This document shows positions 1-5,513 of a DNA stretch of 5,513 nt, one piece after another (positions within the stretch are counted from its first letter, which is position 1; the number at the start of each line of letters is the position of its first letter). Where the stretch lies: the NCBI GenBank assembly GCA_028679485.1, contig JAJRBL010000198.1:1-5513 (forward strand), read 5' to 3'. The DNA comes from Methanospirillum sp. (lineage in GTDB: Archaea; Halobacteriota; Methanomicrobia; Methanomicrobiales; Methanospirillaceae). Made by a program: the position numbers and the translations under genes. The notes beneath the pieces are model-generated. The model was not told where the DNA came from and searched no databases. It worked only from the letters and a program-made list of their open reading frames with translations.

Positions 1-573
1 CGGATCGATACCTTCTGCCAGACCACCCTTCCCGGTCTGTTTGCCTGCGGGGAGGTTGCCGGCGGCGTGCATGGCGCCAACCGCCTGGGAGGAAATGCAC
101 TCGCCGAGACGCAGGTCTTCGGGAGAAGGGCCGGTGCATCGGCGGGTAAAGAACCGGGCAGGGAACTCGATATCCCTGACGAGCAGATATCATCCGCTTT
201 GGCGATGCTGGAAGGATTCCAGTCAGGGGAGGTCCTCCCCGATGTGGTCAAAACCCAGCTCCAGCAGGTCATGTGGAAAGGAGCGGGAATATTCCGAAAC
301 CGCCAGGCCCTGGAGGAGACGAAGGCTGTCCTGAACAGACTGGCACTCGCTCATATGAGGGCTGCCACGCCCGCGGAGTTTGCCGAGTGCACGTCGGTAC
401 GGAACATGATCGATACGGCAGGACTCATCGTATCTGCTGCCCTGCAGCGGGAGGAATCACGGGGAGCACATGTAAGGACTGATATCACCCAGGACTGGGA
501 TGCAGAACACTCGCCCTTCGGCCATACCGTCCTTACGAGGATCGGCATATCCATCGAAAGGAGGAGATCCTGA
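1..573 (+). CDS. tfrA: Thiol:fumarate reductase flavoprotein subunit A, C-terminal part (5' end outside window)
   Basis: The reading frame is open from the first base to the TGA at 571-573, giving the last 190 residues of a protein of the SdhA/FrdA/aspartate-oxidase flavoprotein family. Visible are the FAD-contacting segment [11 protein letters not shown] (window residues 24-34, just after a CGE motif) and the C-terminal active-site motif ESRGAHVR (about residues 152-159); the MW at about residues 90-91 fits the helical capping part. Family members are usually about 540-600 residues, so roughly two thirds lies upstream. The subunit should bind FAD and reduce fumarate to succinate in the cytoplasm. 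The name TfrA rather than SdhA or NadB rests on the next gene, which overlaps it by one base and encodes the CCG-domain partner typical of methanogen thiol:fumarate reductase. Family membership is clear; substrate assignment is inferred from context. Confidence 0.9.
   Translation, partial: RIDTFCQTTLPGLFACGEVAGGVHGANRLGGNALAETQVFGRRAGASAGKEPGRELDIPDEQISSALAMLEGFQSGEVLPDVVKTQLQQVMWKGAGIFRNRQALEETKAVLNRLALAHMRAATPAEFAECTSVRNMIDTAGLIVSAALQREESRGAHVRTDITQDWDAEHSPFGHTVLTRIGISIERRRS
557..566 (+). promoter_or_regulatory. Shine-Dalgarno site for tfrB
   Basis: AAAGGAGGAG lies inside the end of tfrA. The GGAGG core is 8 bases before the ATG at 573, a good match to the archaeal 16S 3' end. It supports the start at 573 over the in-frame ATG two codons later at 579, which would leave a longer spacer. 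The stop of tfrA and the start of tfrB share the A of TGATG, so coupling and independent initiation are both possible. Confidence 0.75.
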
Positions 574-2021
574 TGGAGATGCAGGTGTATGTCTCCCGTT
601 ATAGCCCGGAGAGGGATGCAGCCCCGAGACTCGAATCCTGGAACGTCGAGGTTCATGAGGGAGCACGCATCCTGAACGTGCTTGAGGCGATTCACCGGAA
701 GGATCCCAGTTTTGCATACCGCTCAAGCTGTCGTGCTGGCCAGTGCGGGAGTTGCGCGGTCAGGGCGGACGGGGAGCCTGTCCTGGCATGCACGGAGGAG
801 GCAAAGCAGGGGATGGTTATCGAGCCTCTCGATCTTCCGGTGATCCGTGATCTCGTGGTGGATCTCATCCCCGGGATATCGAATATCCCGCGGATTGCAA
901 CCTGTGGTTGTGAAACACTCCCCTCCCCGGAGATTGTTGCAGGAATCAGGCCGCTCCGGGACTGTATCGAGTGCCTCTCCTGCGTCTCCATATGTCCTGC
1001 CATGAAAGTGACCGACTTCTTTGGTCCTACATCCATGCGTGCCCAGATGAGAATTGCCCTCGATCCGCGTGAACCGGGAAACCGTATCAGGGAGGCCATC
1101 TCCCAGGGCCTGTTTACCTGCACGAGCTGCAACCGCTGCTGGAGGGTCTGTCCCAAGAGCATCGAGACTCCGGGAAAGGCAATTGAGAAACTTCGTGAGA
1201 TCGCAAACAGGGAGGGGCTGACCCTGCCTCGTCACCAGGAGGTGGCTGAACTGGTCCGGACGAGCGGACGCAGCGTGGAGGCAACGAAACCGACATTCCT
1301 GGAACAGGCGGATGAGATCATCGAACCGTACGGAGAGGTCAAACTCGAAGCAGGGTTCTTTTCAGGCTGCCTCTTCAATGCCCGTCTTCCGGAACGCGCG
1401 TTTGAACTGCTTGAAGTCATGCGTCACGCCGGCGTGCGGGTCATCATCCCGAAAGATCAGATCTGCTGTGGATCGCCCCTGATCAGGACCGGCCAGACCT
1501 CGTTTCTTGAGGAGATACAAAACCGGAACATCAGGGCATTCCAGGAAAGGGGAATCAAAACGGTCATGACGATGTGTGCCGGATGCGGTGCCACCCTGAA
1601 ACATGACTACGATACCCCGTTCGAAGTGAAGGATATCACCGAGATCCTCACGATCACCGGTCTTCCCCCGATCCAGCCTCTCCCGGTAACAGCCACCTAC
1701 CATGATCCCTGTCATCTGAAGAACGGCCAACAGATAACCCGGGAACCGAGGGAGATCCTCTCCTGGGCAGTGGAACGGTTTGTCGAGATGCCTGCCCAGT
1801 GCTGCGGATCCGGCGGAGGTGTCAAATCCGGTCTGCCTCAGGAGGCAGCAGCCCTTGGCGAACTGAGGAAGGAAGCCATACAGAAGTCCGGCGCTGACCT
1901 CGTCGTAACCATCTGCCCGTTCTGTGAATTACATATCCAGGATCATAGCGATAAGCCGGTGAAAAACCTCATGACCGTTCTCGTGGATGCCCTGAACAAT
2001 ACCAGAAAAGAACCGGAATGA
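573..2021 (+). CDS. tfrB: Thiol:fumarate reductase iron-sulfur/CCG subunit B
   Basis: A complete 482-residue protein with the architecture of TfrB: an SdhB/FrdB-like N-terminal half joined to an HdrB/HdrD-like C-terminal half. A plant-type [2Fe-2S] site is formed by C53, C58, C61 and C73. Two ferredoxin motifs follow, C131-x2-C134-x2-C137-x3-C141-P and C183-x2-C186-x2-C189-x3-C193-P; both have four cysteines, unlike the [3Fe-4S] third site of many succinate dehydrogenases. Two cysteine-rich CCG domains come next: C266-x31-CC(298,299)-x35-C335-x2-C338, and C380-x29-CC(410,411)-x36-C448-x2-C451. In heterodisulfide reductase, CCG domains hold the special clusters that act on the thiols and disulfide. 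The expected role is oxidation of HS-CoM plus HS-CoB to CoM-S-S-CoB, with electrons passed through the clusters to the TfrA flavin. No membrane segment is present, so it should be cytoplasmic. It overlaps the next gene by four bases. Confidence 0.93.
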   Translation: MEMQVYVSRYSPERDAAPRLESWNVEVHEGARILNVLEAIHRKDPSFAYRSSCRAGQCGSCAVRADGEPVLACTEEAKQGMVIEPLDLPVIRDLVVDLIPGISNIPRIATCGCETLPSPEIVAGIRPLRDCIECLSCVSICPAMKVTDFFGPTSMRAQMRIALDPREPGNRIREAISQGLFTCTSCNRCWRVCPKSIETPGKAIEKLREIANREGLTLPRHQEVAELVRTSGRSVEATKPTFLEQADEIIEPYGEVKLEAGFFSGCLFNARLPERAFELLEVMRHAGVRVIIPKDQICCGSPLIRTGQTSFLEEIQNRNIRAFQERGIKTVMTMCAGCGATLKHDYDTPFEVKDITEILTITGLPPIQPLPVTATYHDPCHLKNGQQITREPREILSWAVERFVEMPAQCCGSGGGVKSGLPQEAAALGELRKEAIQKSGADLVVTICPFCELHIQDHSDKPVKNLMTVLVDALNNTRKEPE

Positions 2022-3394
2022 AAGGGGATATACATTTTTTGCACGACTATCTCAGGGAATTCAGGCTTCCCCGGGAAGACGGGCAGGTTATCCTGACCTC
2101 AGATCTAAAGACCAGCTGCGACCTGCTGACGGTGGAAGGGAGGGAATATCCCCGGTATACCAACGAATTCTGGACTGCACGACAGAGACAGGCATCGAGA
2201 CTGCACGAGATCTCCTACCGTGCCTGCTTCAAACCCCAGCTTCCCAGGTTTTTCATCAGTCTTCTTACCGATCCGGGTGACATCGTCTACGATCCGTTCA
2301 CCGGGAGGGGAACAACCCCGATAGAAGCGGCATTAATGGGGAGAAATATCATCGCAAATGATATCAACCCCCTCTCCCGGATCCTCACCGAGGCAAGACT
2401 CTGTCCGCCTGATATAAGCGATATCAGGGCACGGCTGTATTCCCCCGAAGATCTCCCGGGAGAATGCGAGATTGATCTCTCGATGTTTTACCATCCAGAT
2501 ACGTTGAAGACGATCTGTTCTCTCCGTGCCTACCTTCATAAGCGGCAGACGGAAGGGACAACCGATGATACCGACAGGTGGATCCGGATGATAGCAACCA
2601 ACCGTCTCACCGGCCATTCACCAGGTTTCTTCTCGGTATACACCCTCCCTCCGAACCAGGCAGTCACGCCGGATCGCCAGATAAAGATCAACCGGCAAAG
2701 AAACCAGGTTCCCCCCTACCGTGATGTGAGGGAGATTATCCTGAAGAAAACCCGGTCGCTTCTGCAGGATCTCGACCAGAAGCAGCAGGATAACCTGGCA
2801 GATGCTGCCAGGAATGCAGTGTTTTTAAGCCGTGATGCCAGGGATACCGGATGCATCAGTGATTCGTCGGTACAGCTGACCGTTACATCACCTCCGTTTC
2901 TTGATATCGTCCAGTATTCTACAGACAACTGGCTTCGCTGCTGGTTCAACCATATTGATGCGGAAGAGATCGCAAGAACAATCACCATGTCGCGCAGACT
3001 GGCAGACTGGGAGAAAATAATGGCTTCGGTCTTTTCTGAACTCTTCCGGATCACAAAACCCGGCGGCTTTGTCGCCTTTGAAGTAGGGGAGATCAGGAAT
3101 GGATCCCTCCGGCTGGACGAGCACGTGATACCTCTCGGAACCAGGGCAGGTTTTACCTGTATTACTGTAGTCATCAACAGGCAGGATTTCACAAAAACCG
3201 CAAATATATGGGGAGTGGGAAACATGAAAACCGGGACAAATACGAACCGCATCGTCATTTTTACTAAAAAAGGGGGAGATTCAGGGGAATTACCCGTTCC
3301 CGCAGGGGGTATCATGCCTCATTGTATCACGGGTGTACCATCAGGTAATCAAACACAGAAAGCGCTGCTTTCGCCCCTTCACCACATGCAATAA
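2018..3394 (+). CDS. DNA methyltransferase of the N4-cytosine/N6-adenine type, apparently orphan
   Basis: A 458-residue SAM-dependent amino-methyltransferase. Motif I is DPFTGRGTT (residues 92-100), which binds SAM, followed by a motif-II-like ANDINPLS (113-120). The catalytic motif IV is TSPPF (290-294); SPP followed by an aromatic residue leans towards N4-cytosine, but N6-adenine is not excluded. KPGGFVAFEVGE (347-358) and NRIVIFTKK (410-418) close the fold. Motif I comes before motif IV with about 190 residues between them, room for a target-recognition region. The N-terminal 80 residues hold a charged/aromatic block (FWTARQRQAS, 51-60) leading into the fold. Residues 419-458 lie beyond the recognisable domain. 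The ATG overlaps the tfrB stop (ATGA), no strong ribosome site is seen, and the next in-frame methionine (residue 107) is inside the fold, so re-initiation after tfrB is likely. No endonuclease gene is adjacent. An RNA substrate is a less likely alternative. Confidence 0.85.
   Translation: MKGDIHFLHDYLREFRLPREDGQVILTSDLKTSCDLLTVEGREYPRYTNEFWTARQRQASRLHEISYRACFKPQLPRFFISLLTDPGDIVYDPFTGRGTTPIEAALMGRNIIANDINPLSRILTEARLCPPDISDIRARLYSPEDLPGECEIDLSMFYHPDTLKTICSLRAYLHKRQTEGTTDDTDRWIRMIATNRLTGHSPGFFSVYTLPPNQAVTPDRQIKINRQRNQVPPYRDVREIILKKTRSLLQDLDQKQQDNLADAARNAVFLSRDARDTGCISDSSVQLTVTSPPFLDIVQYSTDNWLRCWFNHIDAEEIARTITMSRRLADWEKIMASVFSELFRITKPGGFVAFEVGEIRNGSLRLDEHVIPLGTRAGFTCITVVINRQDFTKTANIWGVGNMKTGTNTNRIVIFTKKGGDSGELPVPAGGIMPHCITGVPSGNQTQKALLSPLHHMQ
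3266..3271 (-). terminator. Possible poly-T terminator for the glutaredoxin-reductase gene
   Basis: On the - strand a T6 run lies about 56 bases past the reductase stop codon, inside the 3' coding end of the convergent methyltransferase gene. Archaeal RNA polymerase can stop at T-rich tracts without a hairpin. The tract is short and coincides with lysine codons of the opposite gene, so the call is weak. Confidence 0.3.
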
Positions 3395-4481
3395 TGATCT
3401 GCTTCCCGGTGATGCTGGTGACATCGCCGGCAGCAAAGATTCCCGGAGCACTTGTCCTGCAGTTGATATCTATCTCAATCTCTTTCATATCGTTCAGTTT
3501 TAAAAGCCCTTCAACGCAGGATGTATTGGGTGTCCAGCCGATCTCCACGAATAAACCATCCAGTTTCAGGCTCTTCTTCTCGCCTGACTCATGGTGCGTT
3601 ATGACGACACCCGAAAGATTGTTATCGCCGGTAAGTTCTGTAACTTCGAAACCGATATGGCTGGTGATATTTTTTATCTGGCTGCACTGATCCACGTACG
3701 TCGAGTCGCATTTTATCGAACTCCTGACGAACAGGTGAACTTCTTTCGCAATTTTACTCATTTCAAGGGCTGTGGTGAGCGCGGAATTCCCTCCCCCGAC
3801 GATACCCACCACCTTATCCCGGAAGAGAGGCCCGTCACAGGTGGCACAGACTGAGAGACCTCTCCCGATGAACTCTTCCTCGCGGGGGATTCCCAGTTTC
3901 CGGGGCATTTTACCCTGGGCAAGAATGACCGTTTTAGCCTTGAACTGCTGATCTGATACGGTTTTTACCGTCCAGCCGCCTGATACCGGGAGGAGTGATA
4001 CTATCTGATCAAATTCTATCCTGATATCCAGTTCCCTCACCTGCTCTTCAAATCTGGACATGAGGTCGTCACCGGTGATCATCCGGTAACCCATGTAATT
4101 CTCGATATTCCAACTCTCCAGTGCCTGACCTCCGATATCCCGGGTAATAACAAGTGATTTCAGGTTTTTTCTCACGCAATAGAGTGCGGCGGTAAGCCCC
4201 GCAGGTCCTGCCCCGGCGATTATCACGTCGTAAACATCGGGATTTTCCGGTGTTGCAAAGAGTTTTCGAAGCCGTTCGGAATCAAACCCGACGATAACCT
4301 CGTCACCTGCCACAATAACCGGGACTCCGTACTGACCTGAAAGTTCAACCATCTCCTGGGCGGCCTTCCGGTCCACCCCGACATCTATTGACCGGTACGG
4401 AACATTGTTCCTGTCAAGAAAGGCTTTTGCAAGACGGCAATAGGGACAGTTCTGCGTTGAATATACCGTTACTTCAGGCAT
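3327..4481 (-). CDS. Glutaredoxin-thioredoxin reductase fusion flavoprotein
   Basis: A 384-residue fusion. Residues 1-75 form a glutaredoxin/NrdH-like domain with redox motif C12-P-Y-C15, the cis-proline GVP (52-54) and GFD (65-67). After a short linker, residues 83-384 are a low-molecular-weight thioredoxin reductase: FAD motif GAGPAG (90-95), redox pair CATC (212-215), second nucleotide motif GGGNSA (229-234), and the C-terminal FAD motif with GIFAAGDV (347-354). The reductase pair probably passes electrons to the fused CPYC, which then reduces protein or small-molecule disulfides in the cytoplasm. The stretch after GGGNSA reads VHLFVRSSIKCD, without the HRRxxxR that grips the NADPH 2'-phosphate in standard thioredoxin reductases, so NADH, F420H2 or another donor must be considered. 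AhpF has a related layout but two N-terminal thioredoxin folds. The gene runs towards the methyltransferase and overlaps its end by 68 bp. Confidence 0.92.
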   Translation of the reverse strand: MPEVTVYSTQNCPYCRLAKAFLDRNNVPYRSIDVGVDRKAAQEMVELSGQYGVPVIVAGDEVIVGFDSERLRKLFATPENPDVYDVIIAGAGPAGLTAALYCVRKNLKSLVITRDIGGQALESWNIENYMGYRMITGDDLMSRFEEQVRELDIRIEFDQIVSLLPVSGGWTVKTVSDQQFKAKTVILAQGKMPRKLGIPREEEFIGRGLSVCATCDGPLFRDKVVGIVGGGNSALTTALEMSKIAKEVHLFVRSSIKCDSTYVDQCSQIKNITSHIGFEVTELTGDNNLSGVVITHHESGEKKSLKLDGLFVEIGWTPNTSCVEGLLKLNDMKEIEIDINCRTSAPGIFAAGDVTSITGKQIIIACGEGAKAALSVFDYLMVHP

Positions 4482-4500
4482 AAGGGATAGTATGTACAGG

Positions 4501-4509
4501 AAATATAAA
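4501..4509 (-). promoter_or_regulatory. TATA-like promoter box of the glutaredoxin-reductase gene
   Basis: On the - strand the sequence is TTTATATTT, close to the archaeal TATA consensus. Its centre is about 24 bases from the A of the ATG at 4481, so transcription is expected to start at or within a few bases of the start codon. No Shine-Dalgarno sequence is visible between box and ATG (ACTATCCCTT precedes the ATG), which fits a leaderless message. Confidence 0.6.
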
Positions 4510-4521
4510 GCATCATGCAGG

Positions 4522-4556
4522 ATTCCGGGATTATCACGGAATTCGTGCTAAATTCC
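4522..4556. promoter_or_regulatory. Alternating ATTCC/GGAAT half-sites, candidate operator
   Basis: Three half-sites alternate in orientation: ATTCC at 4522-4526, GGAAT at 4538-4542 and ATTCC at 4552-4556. They form two overlapping inverted repeats, ATTCCG-N9-CGGAAT (4522-4542) and GGAATT-N7-AATTCC (4538-4556). The array begins about 12 bases upstream of the TATA-like box of the glutaredoxin-reductase gene, where archaeal regulators often act. Half-site centres are 16 and 14 bases apart, roughly 1.5 helical turns. Regulatory function is inferred from position and symmetry only. The intergenic gap 4482-4653 otherwise holds the TATA box and the T8 tract, and no gene is seen in it. Confidence 0.4.
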
Positions 4557-4631
4557 ATGAAACAGATTGTATGTGCTCACCTGGAAAAAATATCCCTGTT
4601 ACTTTCATTACCCAGGATGAACAGATGCACC

Positions 4632-4639
4632 AAAAAAAA
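4632..4639 (-). terminator. Poly-T terminator of the small surface-protein gene
   Basis: On the - strand an uninterrupted T8 run starts 15 bases after the TGA stop at 4654-4656 of the surface-protein gene. This matches archaeal intrinsic termination, which depends on a T tract in the non-template strand. A six-base inverted repeat (ACAGAT at 4621-4626, ATCTGT at 4645-4650) surrounds the tract, but its arms lie on both sides of the T run, so it is not a standard hairpin-then-T terminator. Confidence 0.65.
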
Positions 4640-4653
4640 GGGATATCTGTTGA

Positions 4654-5178
4654 TCAGTTCCTGCGTCCAAGAAGCAGCACTGCAAGCCCTGCTGCCAGCG
4701 GGGCGATGAGAAGCGGTGCCTGTGTCGGAACCGGGGTGGTATTCTCTTCAGACGGGAGTTCAGGTCCGGTACCGGTACCGGTCGGGAGCGGTGTCACGGA
4801 GGCATCAACTGATCCTTCTTTTCCGGGAACAAACGTCAGATCCAGGTGTTGAGACTCACCTGCATAGAGCTTGACCTTCTGGACTGACTGGTTTTCACCG
4901 ATCCAGAAGGTGATGTACTCGCCTATCTGTTTTTCATCGCCGTTGACTACAAGACGGCGATCAAAAGTTCCGGATCCTCCATACGAACCGGGAGATGTTG
5001 TGGTAATGTTTCCTACTTCGGTCCCGTTGATCTTTGCAATAATGACGGTTCCGGTTTCTACGGGAGAATTATTCACGGTGGCATTTCCATAAAACTCATA
5101 TGGCAGTGGCGGAATTGCATTCACACCTGCTACCAGTGCAATAACACACAGGAGGTATGCTCCTATCTTCCAGTACAT
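4654..5178 (-). CDS. Small secreted cell-surface protein with C-terminal membrane anchor
   Basis: A complete 174-residue protein of unknown function. Residues 4-21 are a signal peptide (K4, then a hydrophobic stretch ending VNA, probable cleavage before IPPLPYEFYG). Residues about 22-117 form a compact, probably beta-rich extracellular domain; openings with PPLPYEFYG are, as far as I recall, found in surface proteins of Methanomicrobiales. Residues 118-153 are a Thr/Pro/Gly/Glu-rich linker. Residues 154-170 are a hydrophobic segment followed by GRRN, a stop-transfer or sorting-type tail; the TQAPL before it resembles tails of this group, but no PGF motif is present. Six N-glycosylation sequons occur: N32, N36, N51, N57, N96 and N146. 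GGAG at 5186-5189 on the - strand, seven bases before the ATG, supports the start. The upstream tandem gene ends 75 bases away and is also a surface protein. Confidence 0.8.
   Translation of the reverse strand: MYWKIGAYLLCVIALVAGVNAIPPLPYEFYGNATVNNSPVETGTVIIAKINGTEVGNITTTSPGSYGGSGTFDRRLVVNGDEKQIGEYITFWIGENQSVQKVKLYAGESQHLDLTFVPGKEGSVDASVTPLPTGTGTGPELPSEENTTPVPTQAPLLIAPLAAGLAVLLLGRRN
4765..4782. repeat. Three tandem 6-bp units (WCCGGT) in the surface-protein linker
   Basis: TCCGGT ACCGGT ACCGGT, read on the + strand, encodes the Thr-Gly alternation (TGTGTG, about residues 133-138) in the linker of the surface protein on the - strand. The unit is two codons long, so slippage would lengthen or shorten the linker in frame. 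Confidence 0.6.
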
Positions 5179-5185
5179 CTTTAGT

Positions 5186-5189
5186 CTCC
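5186..5189 (-). promoter_or_regulatory. Shine-Dalgarno site for the small surface-protein gene
   Basis: GGAG on the - strand lies seven bases before the ATG at 5176-5178, ordinary archaeal spacing. It fixes the start that gives the signal peptide. Confidence 0.6.
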
Positions 5190-5221
5190 ATTCAGAATGC
5201 GTTCTTAGTAAAATGGCTTGC

Positions 5222-5232
5222 TAAAAATATAG
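5222..5232 (-). promoter_or_regulatory. TATA-like box upstream of the small surface-protein gene, or T-tract ending the gene before it
   Basis: On the - strand the 75-base gap between the two surface genes contains CTATATTTTTA. As a TATA-like box it would place the transcription start near 5200-5204, giving a leader of about 24 bases that contains the GGAG site. The same sequence includes a T5 run about 27 bases after the stop of the upstream gene and could serve as a weak terminator. The two roles are not exclusive. Confidence 0.4.
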
Positions 5233-5253
5233 GGATATGTTTCAGACTGCCGG

Positions 5254-5513
5254 TTACCCCAGCTGGCCGGGTGAGACGAGGTAAATCCAGAATCCTTCTC
5301 CAGGGGCCAGCAGTGTCTGGGCACTGCTGCTTCCCTTTATAATACCCTCCCGGTACTGCTGGGAGGAACTGTCAAAGGGTACGCAGGTAGTCCATGAAGA
5401 GAGGGATGATAGCGCAGATTCAGCGGATTTTGGCAGGGTTCCACTTATCCCGGCAAGATTCCACCCTGCCGGGAGGGATCTTGGTGCCGGCATATCATGA
5501 ACCGGTATGAAAA
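5254..5513 (-). CDS. C-terminal end of a secreted/cell-surface protein (5' end outside window)
   Basis: The - strand frame is open from the right window edge to the TAA at 5254-5256, giving 86 residues. An internal ATG at 5493 is probably not the start, because the frame continues upstream without a stop (FIPVHD precedes it) and no ribosome site stands before that ATG. The visible domain starts with a GWNLAGISG motif and ends with PGEGFWIYLVSPGQL. This GWN...GxWIY pattern is a C-terminal domain that I recall from large extracellular and S-layer-like proteins of Methanomicrobiales, which often carry repeat or PKD domains further upstream. Serine is abundant in between. No C-terminal membrane helix follows, so attachment may come from this domain or another part. 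The specific function cannot be told from the tail. Confidence 0.72.
   Translation of the reverse strand, partial: FIPVHDMPAPRSLPAGWNLAGISGTLPKSAESALSSLSSWTTCVPFDSSSQQYREGIIKGSSSAQTLLAPGEGFWIYLVSPGQLG

Noticed and set aside
351..1235. Overlapping - strand open frames opposite tfrA/tfrB
   Set aside because: They are antisense to strongly conserved motif-bearing coding sequence, and their translations show no recognisable domain.
2716..3315. 199-codon - strand open frame opposite the methyltransferase
   Set aside because: It lies antisense to motifs IV and VI of the methyltransferase and its translation is serine/arginine-rich with no domain.
3670..3675. T6 run on the + strand as terminator of the methyltransferase unit
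   Set aside because: It lies about 275 bases beyond the stop, deep inside the opposite reductase gene, and is short; no nearer + strand tract is convincing either.
3394..3854. Two + strand open frames after the methyltransferase
   Set aside because: Both are antisense to the conserved reductase domain (including the CATC region) and have no ribosome site or recognisable motif.
4515..4852. + strand small open frames in the gap before, and opposite, the surface gene
   Set aside because: They run across the T8 terminator region and antisense to the surface-protein linker and anchor; composition is not protein-like.
5190..5198. ATTC-A-GAAT palindrome upstream of the small surface gene
   Set aside because: It resembles the half-sites near 4522-4556 only loosely, is very short and partly overlaps the leader; it may be chance.
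1..5513. Frequent GATC sites as possible targets of the methyltransferase
   Set aside because: GATC looks common by eye, but nothing in the sequence connects this motif to the enzyme and no count was made.

Overview
The window looks like chromosomal DNA of a methanogenic archaeon, most probably of the order Methanomicrobiales. The evidence is a CoM/CoB-dependent thiol:fumarate reductase gene pair (an enzyme otherwise known from methanogens), archaeal TATA-like boxes and poly-T stop signals, and two secreted proteins of a style common in that order. No tRNA, rRNA, CRISPR array, insertion sequence or phage gene was seen, and almost all of the DNA is coding.

Layout. (1) Positions 1-3394, + strand: a tightly coupled three-gene unit. 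It holds the 3' end of tfrA (flavoprotein subunit, cut by the window edge), the complete tfrB (iron-sulfur/CCG-domain subunit) and a DNA methyltransferase gene. tfrA and tfrB share one base (TGATG), and tfrB and the methyltransferase share four bases (ATGA), so all three are probably translated from one message whose promoter lies upstream of the window. (2) Positions 3327-4481, - strand: a glutaredoxin domain fused to a thioredoxin-reductase-type flavoprotein. It runs towards the methyltransferase, and the two coding ends overlap by 68 bp. A TATA-like box lies so close to its ATG that the message is probably leaderless, and three alternating ATTCC/GGAAT half-sites sit just upstream of the box. 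(3) Positions 4640-5513, - strand: two tandem cell-surface genes. One is a small secreted, glycosylatable, C-terminally anchored protein (complete). The other is the C-terminal end of a larger extracellular protein that begins beyond the window. A T8 tract follows the first.

How the genes fit together. TfrAB reduces fumarate to succinate with electrons from HS-CoM and HS-CoB, releasing CoM-S-S-CoB; this serves the reductive branch of the incomplete citric acid cycle. The glutaredoxin-reductase fusion also handles cytosolic dithiol/disulfide exchange, so two of the three intracellular functions here concern thiol redox state. The DNA methyltransferase is the odd member: it has no visible restriction partner but is translationally tied to tfrB. 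The surface genes look like an unrelated neighbouring unit.

The most notable points are the Tfr-methyltransferase coupling, the fused reductase that lacks the usual NADPH-binding arginines, the half-site array at its promoter, and the 68-bp convergent overlap.
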